Assembly (NCBI GenBank): GCA_003485885.1
Contig: DNHM01000028.1
Span: 1 to 8,459 of the forward strand
Source: Acidimicrobiaceae bacterium
GTDB taxonomy: Bacteria; Actinomycetota; Acidimicrobiia; Acidimicrobiales; UBA10347
Length of the DNA: 8,459 bases
Direction of reading: 5' to 3'
The notes under the pieces were generated by a model, which was not told the DNA's origin, did not search any database, and saw nothing but the letters and a program-made list of their open reading frames with translations. The translations under genes were made by a program, and so were the position numbers. Positions 1-5,886 of this stretch are shown in pieces (the first letter of the stretch is position 1; each line of letters opens with the position of its first letter).

Positions 1-795
1 TTTGAGCCACCACCAAGTCTCGGTATCGATCCCGACGCACCGTGTCCGGAGTTTCTGCCGACGTCAAACTTCTTCAACGATGTGTGGTCCTCCACCGATG
101 GGGTCAACTGGATTGAACGCACGAGTGCAGCACCGTGGCAGCCACGCGCTGGGCTGAGTGCCGTCGTGCTCAACGAATACATCTATGTGCTCGGCGGATC
201 CCAGAACGACGACGCTTCGATTATTGGCCCAAACGGTCGGGCTCGTCAGTACTACAACGATGTCTGGCGTTCCCTCGACGGCGCTGTATGGGAACTGATC
301 GCTCCGTCGGCCGGCTGGAGCGAACGACCTGGCCACCAATGCGAGGTCCTGAGACAGGAGTTCGTGTGCTTCGGCGGCTTCGGGCTCGTCGAGAATCCCA
401 TGGACGTGTGATCGACTTCGGACGGGGTCGAATGGACACTCCTCGCGGACCCGCCTTGGAACGCCGAGGACCAGACCCAGGTGAAATACGACTTCGACTC
501 CATTACTGTCAACAACAACGACAGCCCGATCATCATGACCTTCGGTGGTGACCGAGAGACCTTCGACTTCGCCGATCCCGAGAACTACCTACGGGTTGAT
601 GATGATGTCTGGGTCTTTGGGCCGGCAGAATCGGCTGGCCTCTTGCCTGTGATGTCGCAGTGTGCTGCGCCGGGCCTGTTGTGCGTCGCCGACGGCCCAG
701 AACCCGACAACACTCAGTCGTATGCCCGGGCCCCCGAATGCTGCCCTCGGCGGTGCAGCTTGGCCCAAACCATCACGGTTACTAGTCGTAGGTGA
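1..795 (+). pseudogene. Kelch-repeat protein, 5'-partial, interrupted by in-frame TGA
   Basis: The reading frame is open from base 1, so the gene starts upstream. It encodes repeated units built as N-D-V-W-x-S-x-D-G-x-x-W followed about 30 residues later by a hydrophobic strand ending in Gly-Gly (YVLGG near 196, VCFGG near 376, MTFGG near 547). This is the pattern of Kelch-type beta-propeller blades, which usually serve as extracellular or protein-binding scaffolds. At least three blades are visible, with a fourth beginning at DDDVWVFG. A TGA at 409-411 splits the frame exactly where blade three should have the Trp of D-V-W; the repeat resumes directly after it (STSDGVEW). The frame ends at 793-795, overlapping the convergent alcohol dehydrogenase by 14 bp, and the last 50 or so residues (Cys- and Pro-rich) no longer look like a blade. 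It is probably a decaying gene, or an intact gene with a sequencing error. The Kelch assignment is fairly sure; the ligand is unknown. Confidence 0.7.
409..411 (+). other. In-frame premature TGA at a conserved Trp position
   Basis: The codon follows ATG-GAC-GTG (M-D-V) and is followed by S-T-S-D-G-V-E-W. The two preceding repeat copies read D-V-W-S-S-T-D-G-V-N-W and D-V-W-R-S-L-D-G-A-V-W, so TGA stands where TGG is expected. The downstream frame keeps the family pattern for about another 70 codons. Confidence 0.8.
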
Positions 796-1894
796 TCACG
801 CCGCGAATGTTCTTGCCAGCATGCATGTCTTTGTAACCCTGGTTGATGTCTTCAAGCGCGTAGGTACTGGTGACCAACTCGTCGAGCAGCAGGTCGCCGT
901 TCACATACATGTCGAGCATGCGAGGGATGTCAGCAGTCGGATTTGAACCACCGAACACCGAGCCCTGAATACGCTTCTGAAACAACGTGAGTTCGCGGGC
1001 ATTGATCGTTATGTCGGTGTCGGCGTGACCAATCGCAGTGACCACAACAGTGCCGGCCTTGCGAATCGCATCGAAGGCCTGAGTGACATGGTCTGACTCA
1101 AGCACGCCGGTGCACACGATCGCCGAATCGGCACCCTGACCGTTCGTGCGCGATCGCGTAAACTCGATGGCTTCGGGCATCGAAGCAAAGGCTGCGGTCG
1201 CTCCGACCTTGCCCGCCATTTCTCGCTTGAGCTCGACTGGGTCCACGGCGATCACGTGGCTGGCGCCGGAGTGACTCGCTCCCTGTACGGCATGAATACC
1301 AATGCCGCCGACGCCCATAACGATCACCGTGTCGCCCGGAACTACCTGTGCCGAATTGACAGCCGATCCCCAACCGGTGCCCACGCCGCAACCGGCCAGG
1401 CAGGCCGAGGTCAGGGGCAACTCTGCTGGCACCTTGATCGCGGCTGCAACATCGATCAGTGTGTGCCGACTGAATGTCGAGATGCCGCACATCTGGGCAA
1501 GATTGCGGTCGTCGCCGGGTAACGACATGCGAAAGCTACCGTCTTCACGGCATCCGTCTCGCAAGAAACGACCCATATCGCACAAGTTCTGCATGCCGGT
1601 GGCACACCAGCGACACCGGCCGCACGCAGGCAGAAACGACATGACGACATGATCACCAACCGCCCACCCGCTGGTATGGGGGCCAACCTCCACGACGACC
1701 CCAGCACCCTCGTGACCCCCGGCGAGCGGAAGCGGCGCGACGGTGTCACCGCGCACGTAGTGATCGTCGGAATGGCAAAGACCGGCTGCAGTCATCTCGA
1801 CCAATAACTCGGCTTGGCGCGGCGCTTCGACATCGATGTCGACAATCTTCCACTCCCCTGGCGAATCGAAGAGAACTGCTCCGCTAGTACGCAT
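782..1894 (-). CDS. Zinc-dependent alcohol dehydrogenase, NDMA/mycofactocin-dependent type
   Basis: A 370-residue medium-chain dehydrogenase, full length for the family. It should oxidise alcohols to aldehydes or ketones in the cytoplasm. Visible residues: catalytic zinc ligands C40 (GLCHSDD), H61-E62 (GGHEGAG) and C169 (LAGCGVGTGWG); structural zinc cysteines C91, C94, C97 and C105; Rossmann glycines GVGGIG at 194-199 and an acidic D218 (AVDP) that favours NAD over NADP. The overall sequence resembles the actinobacterial group described as NDMA-dependent nicotinoprotein alcohol dehydrogenases, in which NAD stays bound and is re-oxidised by mycofactocin; this subfamily call is from memory of family sequences. 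The ATG at 1892-1894 is preceded by a weak GGCGAG. It is divergent from the SDR gene across 94 bp, which suggests shared control. A plain class III-like NAD-dependent dehydrogenase is the alternative. Confidence 0.9.
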   Translation of the reverse strand: MRTSGAVLFDSPGEWKIVDIDVEAPRQAELLVEMTAAGLCHSDDHYVRGDTVAPLPLAGGHEGAGVVVEVGPHTSGWAVGDHVVMSFLPACGRCRWCATGMQNLCDMGRFLRDGCREDGSFRMSLPGDDRNLAQMCGISTFSRHTLIDVAAAIKVPAELPLTSACLAGCGVGTGWGSAVNSAQVVPGDTVIVMGVGGIGIHAVQGASHSGASHVIAVDPVELKREMAGKVGATAAFASMPEAIEFTRSRTNGQGADSAIVCTGVLESDHVTQAFDAIRKAGTVVVTAIGHADTDITINARELTLFQKRIQGSVFGGSNPTADIPRMLDMYVNGDLLLDELVTSTYALEDINQGYKDMHAGKNIRGVITYD

Positions 1895-1988
1895 CTCGCC
1901 GAACCTAGCCCAACACGGTGCGTGCAGGGGACCTGGGCCACAAAGCCGAGCGATTGCTAACCTCGGGTTTTCTCACGCGGAGCGAATC
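1895..1988. promoter_or_regulatory. Divergent intergenic region with presumed promoters for ADH and SDR genes
   Basis: These 94 bp separate two head-to-head start codons and must carry promoters for both genes unless one is transcribed from farther away. I see no convincing -35/-10 pair on either strand. A short quasi-palindrome CAGG-GGA-CCTG lies at about 1926-1936, too short to call an operator. Confidence 0.45.
1979..1982 (+). promoter_or_regulatory. Ribosome binding site GGAG deciding the SDR start
   Basis: GGAG lies 6 nt before the ATG at 1989. This supports ATG 1989 over the upstream in-frame ATG at 1836, which would begin inside the divergent dehydrogenase gene and add 51 residues with no SDR similarity. 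Confidence 0.75.
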
Positions 1989-2753
1989 ATGAGCAGACTA
2001 CAAGACAAAGTGGCCATCATTACCGGCGGTGCCGGGGGCATCGGAATCGCCGCGGCGAACAAGTTCGTCGCCGAGGGCGCAAAGGTGCTGCTCGTCGATC
2101 TCGACCAGGCGGTACTTGCTGACGCCGCCCGCGAGCTCGGTCACGCAGCAGCGTGGTGCGTCGCCGACGTGTCAAAACCCGAGGGCTCACAGTCCTATGT
2201 CCAGGCCGCTACCGAGGCCTTCGGCGGTGTCGACATCCTTGTCGCCAACGCTGGCATCGAGGGGCAGGTGAAGCCAATCGTGGACCAGGACGTCGAGATG
2301 TTCGACAAGGTCATCGCCGTCAACGTCCGCGGTGTGTGGTTGGGCCTGAAGTACGCGATACCAGAGATTGCCAAACGTGGTGGTGGAGCGATCGTCATCA
2401 CATCCAGCGTCGCCGGCATCCATGGTTCGCCGGGCGTCTCTCCCTATGTCACCAGCAAACACGCCGTCGTCGGCATGATGCGCTCGGCGGCACTTGAGTG
2501 CGCGCCACTGAATATCCGGGTGAACACCGTGAATCCTTCACCGGTCGAGACGCGGATGATGCGCTCACTTGAGGAGGGAATGATGCCAGGTGCCGCTGCA
2601 TCGGCGCATGACTCGATTGCCCACAGGATCCCGCTGGGCCGCTACGGCGAACCCGGCGACGTCGCCAACCTGATGTGTTTCCTCGCCAGCAACGAAGCCG
2701 AGTTCCTCACCGGCGGCGTCTACATGGTCGATGGTGGGATCTCAGCCGCCTGA
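1989..2753 (+). CDS. Short-chain dehydrogenase/reductase (classical SDR, NAD-preferring)
   Basis: A 254-residue classical SDR beginning MSRLQDKVAIITGG, complete for the family. Visible motifs: cofactor loop TGGAGGIG at 12-19; D37 at the end of the second strand, which favours NAD(H); D60 (VADV); NAG at 87-89; catalytic tetrad N112, S140, Y153 and K157 (YVTSK); and a C-terminal TGGVYMVDGG. The loop after strand six reads NPSPVETRMM instead of the more common NPG, matching a group often labelled glucose 1-dehydrogenase or 3-oxoacyl-ACP reductase-like without evidence of substrate. It lacks the NAD-binding insertion expected of mycofactocin-coupled SDRs, so it probably uses free NAD. It is divergent from the zinc alcohol dehydrogenase and may share a pathway with it, acting on an alcohol or ketone. 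Substrate unknown. The gene stops with TGA. Confidence 0.93.
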   Translation: MSRLQDKVAIITGGAGGIGIAAANKFVAEGAKVLLVDLDQAVLADAARELGHAAAWCVADVSKPEGSQSYVQAATEAFGGVDILVANAGIEGQVKPIVDQDVEMFDKVIAVNVRGVWLGLKYAIPEIAKRGGGAIVITSSVAGIHGSPGVSPYVTSKHAVVGMMRSAALECAPLNIRVNTVNPSPVETRMMRSLEEGMMPGAAASAHDSIAHRIPLGRYGEPGDVANLMCFLASNEAEFLTGGVYMVDGGISAA

Positions 2754-2916
2754 CCCACCTTTCCCTCGGAGTGCTGACAACGACGCGAGTCGTGCGGCGA
2801 GAACTGCTGATCGAACCCATCCGAGGACCCGGCGGGTGGAAACATGGAGCCCCACTCGCTGGCGAAATGTGTCTCACGTCACCCAGCAACTGTCGCCGTT
2901 GCGACCCTCGAGCCTC

Positions 2917-2930
2917 GTCCATTCGTGGAC
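2917..2930 (+). other. Small hairpin GTCCA-TTCG-TGGAC
   Basis: A perfect 5-bp stem closes a TTCG tetraloop, a very stable loop in RNA. No T-run follows, so it is not a classical intrinsic terminator. It lies 164 bp after the SDR stop and could mark an RNA 3' end or be chance. Confidence 0.25.
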
Positions 2931-3061
2931 ACTATGGACATACCAAAACCACTCGACACGTCGTTAGGACACCGCCAATGATGTACTTCACGCCTTCGCA
3001 GCGGCCACCAATCATCACCGGGACACCTATCCCGTATCCGAACACTGTTGGGGCGCAGTCA

Positions 3062-3142
3062 ACCCGCCAAGTCCTGTTCTTCGACGAGGCCGACGCACTC
3101 TTTGGCAAACGCACCATTGTTCGGTCGGGCCGGCGCCTTTAA
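3062..3142 (+). pseudogene. Relic of an AAA+ ATPase gene (Walker B segment)
   Basis: Translation of 3062-3108 gives T-R-Q then VLFFDEADALFGKRT, which matches the Walker B region of AAA+ ATPases of the Cdc48/FtsH/SpoVK-like type (hhhhDEADALFGKR, normally followed by the sensor region). There the D-E pair would coordinate magnesium and activate water. Nothing upstream in the same frame resembles a P-loop, and after FGKRT the frame drifts to IVRSGRRL and stops at TAA 3140-3142. I checked the other plus frames on both sides by eye and saw no AAA+ continuation. The fragment is far too short to function and looks like a remnant of a lost or recombined gene. Confidence 0.45.
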
Positions 3143-3155
3143 CATCATCACTGTC

Positions 3156-3160
3156 GAAGG
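3156..3160 (+). promoter_or_regulatory. Ribosome binding site GAAGG of the MmcQ/YjbR gene
   Basis: GAAGG is followed by 6 nt and then ATG 3167. It fixes the start at MDLEYYNAYC, which agrees with the usual family N-terminus. Confidence 0.7.
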
Positions 3161-3166
3161 TGTCGC

Positions 3167-3547
3167 ATGGATCTTGAGTACTACAACGCCTATTGCGGCT
3201 CGCTGACAGCCACGACCCATGTCATTCAGTGGGGCGACGCACACGTGTGGAAGGTCGGCGGCAAGGTCTTCGCCATCGCCGGCTGGAACGACGGCAACAG
3301 CTTCGCGGTCACATTCAAGACATCACCTGACGAGTTCGACTTCCTCATCGCAATCGACGGCGTGCGGCCTGCCCCGTACCTGGCATCACGAGGCTTCACC
3401 TGGGTGCAGCATTACCGCTCGCCCGGCCTGGCCGACGATGATCTACGCGAACAGATCGCCGAGTCACACCGACTGGTCGGCCTCGGCTTGTCTAAGAAGA
3501 AACAACGCGAACTCGGACTGCGAAACGACACGACCGAGACCCATTAG
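3167..3547 (+). CDS. MmcQ/YjbR family protein (DUF419)
   Basis: A 126-residue protein, close to the usual 115-125 for the family. Recognisable blocks in order: YCGSLTATTH (9-18), the WGDAHVWKVGGKVFAIAGW strand pair (22-40), SFAVTFKTSPDEFDFL (45-60), RPAPYLASRGFTWVQ (67-81), and a C-terminal helix LREQIAESHRLVGLGLSKKKQRELGL (93-118). The family has a CyaY-like, double-wing DNA-binding fold; its biochemical role is not established, so function stays open. It is a stand-alone gene, with the next downstream gene convergent. The last codons and stop lie inside a strong hairpin (3534-3554). The extra tail after GLRN is polar and probably disordered. Family call is firm, role unknown. Confidence 0.92.
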   Translation: MDLEYYNAYCGSLTATTHVIQWGDAHVWKVGGKVFAIAGWNDGNSFAVTFKTSPDEFDFLIAIDGVRPAPYLASRGFTWVQHYRSPGLADDDLREQIAESHRLVGLGLSKKKQRELGLRNDTTETH

Positions 3548-3554
3548 GTCTCGG
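3534..3554 (+). terminator. Hairpin over the stop codon, candidate terminator
   Basis: CCGAGACC (3534-3541) and GGTCTCGG (3547-3554) form a perfect 8-bp stem with a 5-nt loop CATTA. The TAG stop (3545-3547) sits across the loop and 3' arm. There is no T-tract after it, as is common for actinobacterial L-shaped or tail-less terminators. Its position between convergent genes fits transcription termination, and the stem could be read from either strand. Confidence 0.45.
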
Positions 3555-3648
3555 CAGCGCCGCCTAGCGCAGCTTCAACCGACGTAGCCGGGAGATCACT
3601 GAGATCGAGGCGTCGTCGCTGCTACCACACGGGCGCCCCAGGCCCCCG

Positions 3649-4674
3649 CTACGGGACCGGTGCGATAGCGAGTCGAACCCAGATCGGGTCGGCAAGCGTC
3701 TTGAGTACGCCGATATCGTTTGGCGTGTCAGCCTGCCATGGAACATCGACCACCGGTAGATTGTGTCGTTCCTCCCAGCTCGCCCTCACGTCTCGTTGGT
3801 ACGCCGCTTCGGCTGCCCACCGTGAAAGGTTCTCGACCAGTCGAGGGTTGGAGACCGTTGTGGTTGCGCCAATCCAAGCCTCGGGGAGGGTTCGGTTGAA
3901 CACGATGATCGGTGTACGGGTATCGCCGGGTCGTTCGACGACGAAGCGATCAGCTTCGATCAGCGGCAACGGATCGTTCGTGGTGACCAACACCATGTGC
4001 GCCCGTTCCATGTGAGCAGCGATCGACTTCGACCGGAGAGCGATGCCGTCGTAGGTGTGCCGAAGGTCGAACAAAAAGTCACCCACATCCTGCAGCAAGC
4101 CACCTCCGAGGACGCCGTCCATCAGACGGAGCGCGGGCTTCGTGGCCCGGTCAAAGAACGTCTTGCGGCCAGGCAGGCGCCCGCCCGTGAGCATTCGTAG
4201 CACCCGACCTCCGACCAGCGCTCGCATCTGAGCAGGAGCGGTGAGGAAATCAATTCCACCGCTCGACGGCGGCGTATCAACAACGACCAGATCCCAGGCT
4301 CCGTTTTCGACCTGCTCCGACATTTCCTCGGCTGCGGCGTATGCAGCGCCCGCTGGGAACTGACGAGCGATGGCGTCGAAGAACGGGCTGGCTACCAGGC
4401 GCTCGGCTACTTCAGGCGGCGCGTGACGACGTGCGATCGCCTCCCACGACGCTCCGGCATCGAGCATGGCCGCCCACAGTGTTTCCAGATCAGGGTTCGG
4501 ATCAGCGATGTTGCTGAGTTTCTTCAGGCCAAGCGCCGTCGCCAGCCGTCGGGCCGGGTCGACAGTGAGCACCAACGTACGTCGGCCCTCGAGCGCCGCT
4601 GCCACCCCAATGCCTGCGGCAAGCGTGGTCTTGCCCACTCCCCCTGCACCTGCGACCAGCACGATGTCGGTCAT
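3649..4674 (-). CDS. ArsA/Get3-like ATPase, second subunit
   Basis: A 341-residue P-loop NTPase of the SIMIBI (ArsA/Get3/ParA) group. P-loop GAGGVGKT at 9-16 has the catalytic K15, but the signature first lysine of the deviant Walker A (GKGGVGKT) is Ala10. Switch I is VDPARRLATALGL (38-50, D39); switch II/Walker B is DLVVVDTPPSSGGIDFL (128-144, D133). The TTNDPLPLIEADRF (231-244) and IVFNRT (257-262) segments match the ArsA nucleotide-base region. It resembles the second protein of the mycobacterial Rv3679-Rv3680 pair, Get3-like proteins reported to form a complex; substrate here is unknown and arsenite transport should not be assumed. No CxxC metal or zinc site is visible. Its ATG overlaps the stop of the upstream partner (ATGA, 4671-4674), so it is translationally coupled and co-expressed. 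Confidence 0.9.
   Translation of the reverse strand: MTDIVLVAGAGGVGKTTLAAGIGVAAALEGRRTLVLTVDPARRLATALGLKKLSNIADPNPDLETLWAAMLDAGASWEAIARRHAPPEVAERLVASPFFDAIARQFPAGAAYAAAEEMSEQVENGAWDLVVVDTPPSSGGIDFLTAPAQMRALVGGRVLRMLTGGRLPGRKTFFDRATKPALRLMDGVLGGGLLQDVGDFLFDLRHTYDGIALRSKSIAAHMERAHMVLVTTNDPLPLIEADRFVVERPGDTRTPIIVFNRTLPEAWIGATTTVSNPRLVENLSRWAAEAAYQRDVRASWEERHNLPVVDVPWQADTPNDIGVLKTLADPIWVRLAIAPVP
4671..4674 (-). other. ATGA stop/start overlap coupling the two ArsA-like genes
   Basis: On the minus strand the bases read ATGA: TGA ends the first gene and ATG starts the second. This is the classical arrangement for translational coupling and roughly equal subunit output. Confidence 0.9.
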
Positions 4675-5519
4675 GACACCACCTGGGTCGAGAGCTGCTC
4701 GGCAACGTCGGCCGGGATGTGTTCGCCAAACAGCAGCGGAAGGGCAACGTGGTTTGGCAACTCGCGACGCCAGCGCTTCTGCCCCTCATAGAGCCCACGG
4801 TGCAACAAGCCAGAAGCGCGCACCGCCTCATCTTGCACAGCGTTGAGGGCAGCCTCGCTAACACCCAGCGGACGTACAGTTCGGTTGGCGAACACGCCGC
4901 CGAGGCGAATCAGCCCCTCGCCTTCGAGCTCCGCGAGTGCTTCGAGCGTCTCGGTCACCGGGAGTTCCTCTGCGAGAGTGACCATGATGAGTGACGACCC
5001 GGGCGCCGCTAGTAGCTCCGTCATTTTGTCCGCCTGTTCACGTGCACGCCCCGTGCGGACCAGTGACGCGATCACCCGTGAGGCACGTAGGTAACTCATG
5101 ATCTGACCAGTTGGAGGACCATCGGCAATAACAAGGTCCCAGTTTCCGGACCGAACCTCGTGGTAGAGCTTCCCCGTGGTCACCACATCTCTGATTCCGG
5201 GTACCGTTTGCGACAACGCCTCGAGGTTGCGTGACAGCGGCAGAAGTGGCACTCGTTTACCGAGACCGATCTGGAGTCTCAGATACTCGTCGAGAGCGCG
5301 ACCACGATCGATCGCCATCGCATGCAGGTTCGGTTGGACCGGAACCGGCAGATAGTCAAGACGGTCGAGACCAAAGTGCACTGCGAGGCCGCTCGCATCG
5401 GTCATGGCTGCAGCCAGGACGCGCCGTCCTGAGCGCGCCGCTGCCAGGGCAATGGCTGCGGTCACCGCCGATCGACCGACCCCGCCCTTACCGGTAACGA
5501 TCTGCAGCTCGTGATTCAT
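4671..5519 (-). CDS. ArsA/Get3-like ATPase, first subunit with atypical P-loop
   Basis: A 282-residue member of the same ATPase family and the first gene of a two-gene operon. P-loop GKGGVGRS is at 10-17: the signature lysine K11 is present but the usual Walker A lysine is Arg16. Walker B/switch II is DLVIADGPPTGQ (128-139, D133), and GIRDVVTTGKLYHEV (108-122) and TLAEELPVTETLEAL (181-195) match the first-subunit group typified by mycobacterial Rv3679. The switch I region (AMTDASGLAVHFGL, 38-51) lacks the DPA motif kept by the partner. Arg for the Walker A Lys usually impairs ATP hydrolysis, so this may be the regulatory half of a heterodimer in which the partner supplies K15. The start ATG (5517-5519) is preceded by a weak AGGG at 5-nt spacing. 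No signal peptide or membrane segment; cytoplasmic. Confidence 0.88.
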   Translation of the reverse strand: MNHELQIVTGKGGVGRSAVTAAIALAAARSGRRVLAAAMTDASGLAVHFGLDRLDYLPVPVQPNLHAMAIDRGRALDEYLRLQIGLGKRVPLLPLSRNLEALSQTVPGIRDVVTTGKLYHEVRSGNWDLVIADGPPTGQIMSYLRASRVIASLVRTGRAREQADKMTELLAAPGSSLIMVTLAEELPVTETLEALAELEGEGLIRLGGVFANRTVRPLGVSEAALNAVQDEAVRASGLLHRGLYEGQKRWRRELPNHVALPLLFGEHIPADVAEQLSTQVVS

Positions 5520-5886
5520 GTCTGCCCTAGGCTAGCGAGGCCTCGAAGCCTCGACAGGTCTCAGACGCCGTTCCGTGTTGCGAAATTGATGAAAGTTGGA
5601 ACGCTCCGCTTCGGTGTCCTTGTCTAGGTGCATTACTGCTTCTTCTTCGGGGCTAACAAGCTCGACGCGGGCCACATCATGAGCGAAGAGTTGTGCCTCC
5701 ACGTCGTGTTCTCCACCAGCGTTCGGATCGAGAGAATCGTCGCAGTCAGCGTGCTGGAGCGAACTGGCAGGTCCGTCCCCGGCCGCAGTTGTAGGTTCCC
5801 ATCATCAGTAACGCAGAAGTCTCTCTAACTCTAAAGGGAAATGGGGCCCTAGGTCCCTGCTGTTGTCGCGTCGGAAGTGAGACAGT
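5520..5886. other. 367-bp divergent intergenic region
   Basis: It separates the minus-strand ArsA-like operon from the plus-strand hydrolase gene, so promoters for both should lie here. A 66-codon frame (5628-5828, plus) has no recognisable similarity, no good ribosome binding site and atypical composition, and is not called. A 6-bp inverted repeat (CGAGGC/GCCTCG, 5536-5541 and 5548-5553) lies just upstream of the operon start, and another (CGTTCC/GGAACG, 5569-5574 and 5598-5603) farther out. No clear -35/-10 pair was found. Confidence 0.5.
5873..5877 (+). promoter_or_regulatory. Ribosome binding site GGAAG of the exported hydrolase
   Basis: GGAAG is 9 nt before TTG 5887 and 15 nt before ATG 5893. 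Spacing favours the TTG, while codon preference favours the ATG. The difference is two residues and does not affect the signal peptide. Confidence 0.45.

Larger units (their letters stand above)
2754..3166. other. 413-bp stretch without an intact gene
   Basis: No frame on either strand gives a believable protein. A frame open from the SDR tail to 3142 looks like random translation (Arg, Pro and His rich) except for its last part, which carries an AAA+ Walker B relic (3062-3108). A short hairpin with a TTCG loop lies at 2917-2930. The region must also hold the promoter of the gene at 3167, but no clear sigma-70 boxes are visible. Confidence 0.6.

Noticed and set aside
409..411. TGA as selenocysteine or a reassigned Trp codon
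   Set aside because: The repeat alignment shows Trp, not Cys, at the site. No selenocysteine context is visible, and the SDR and the first ArsA-like gene end with TGA. A TAG lesion in another gene also argues against one special code.
1836..1988. N-terminal extension of the SDR
   Set aside because: It would start inside the divergent dehydrogenase gene and has no SDR similarity; ATG 1989 has a good GGAG.
3649..5519. Arsenite efflux (ars) operon
   Set aside because: There is no arsR, arsB, arsC or arsD nearby, and no metal-binding cysteines are visible in either ATPase. The Get3-like actinobacterial pair fits better.
5628..5828. 66-codon plus-strand frame in the intergenic region
   Set aside because: There is no similarity, no good ribosome binding site, and codon use is unlike the neighbours. 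It may be chance.
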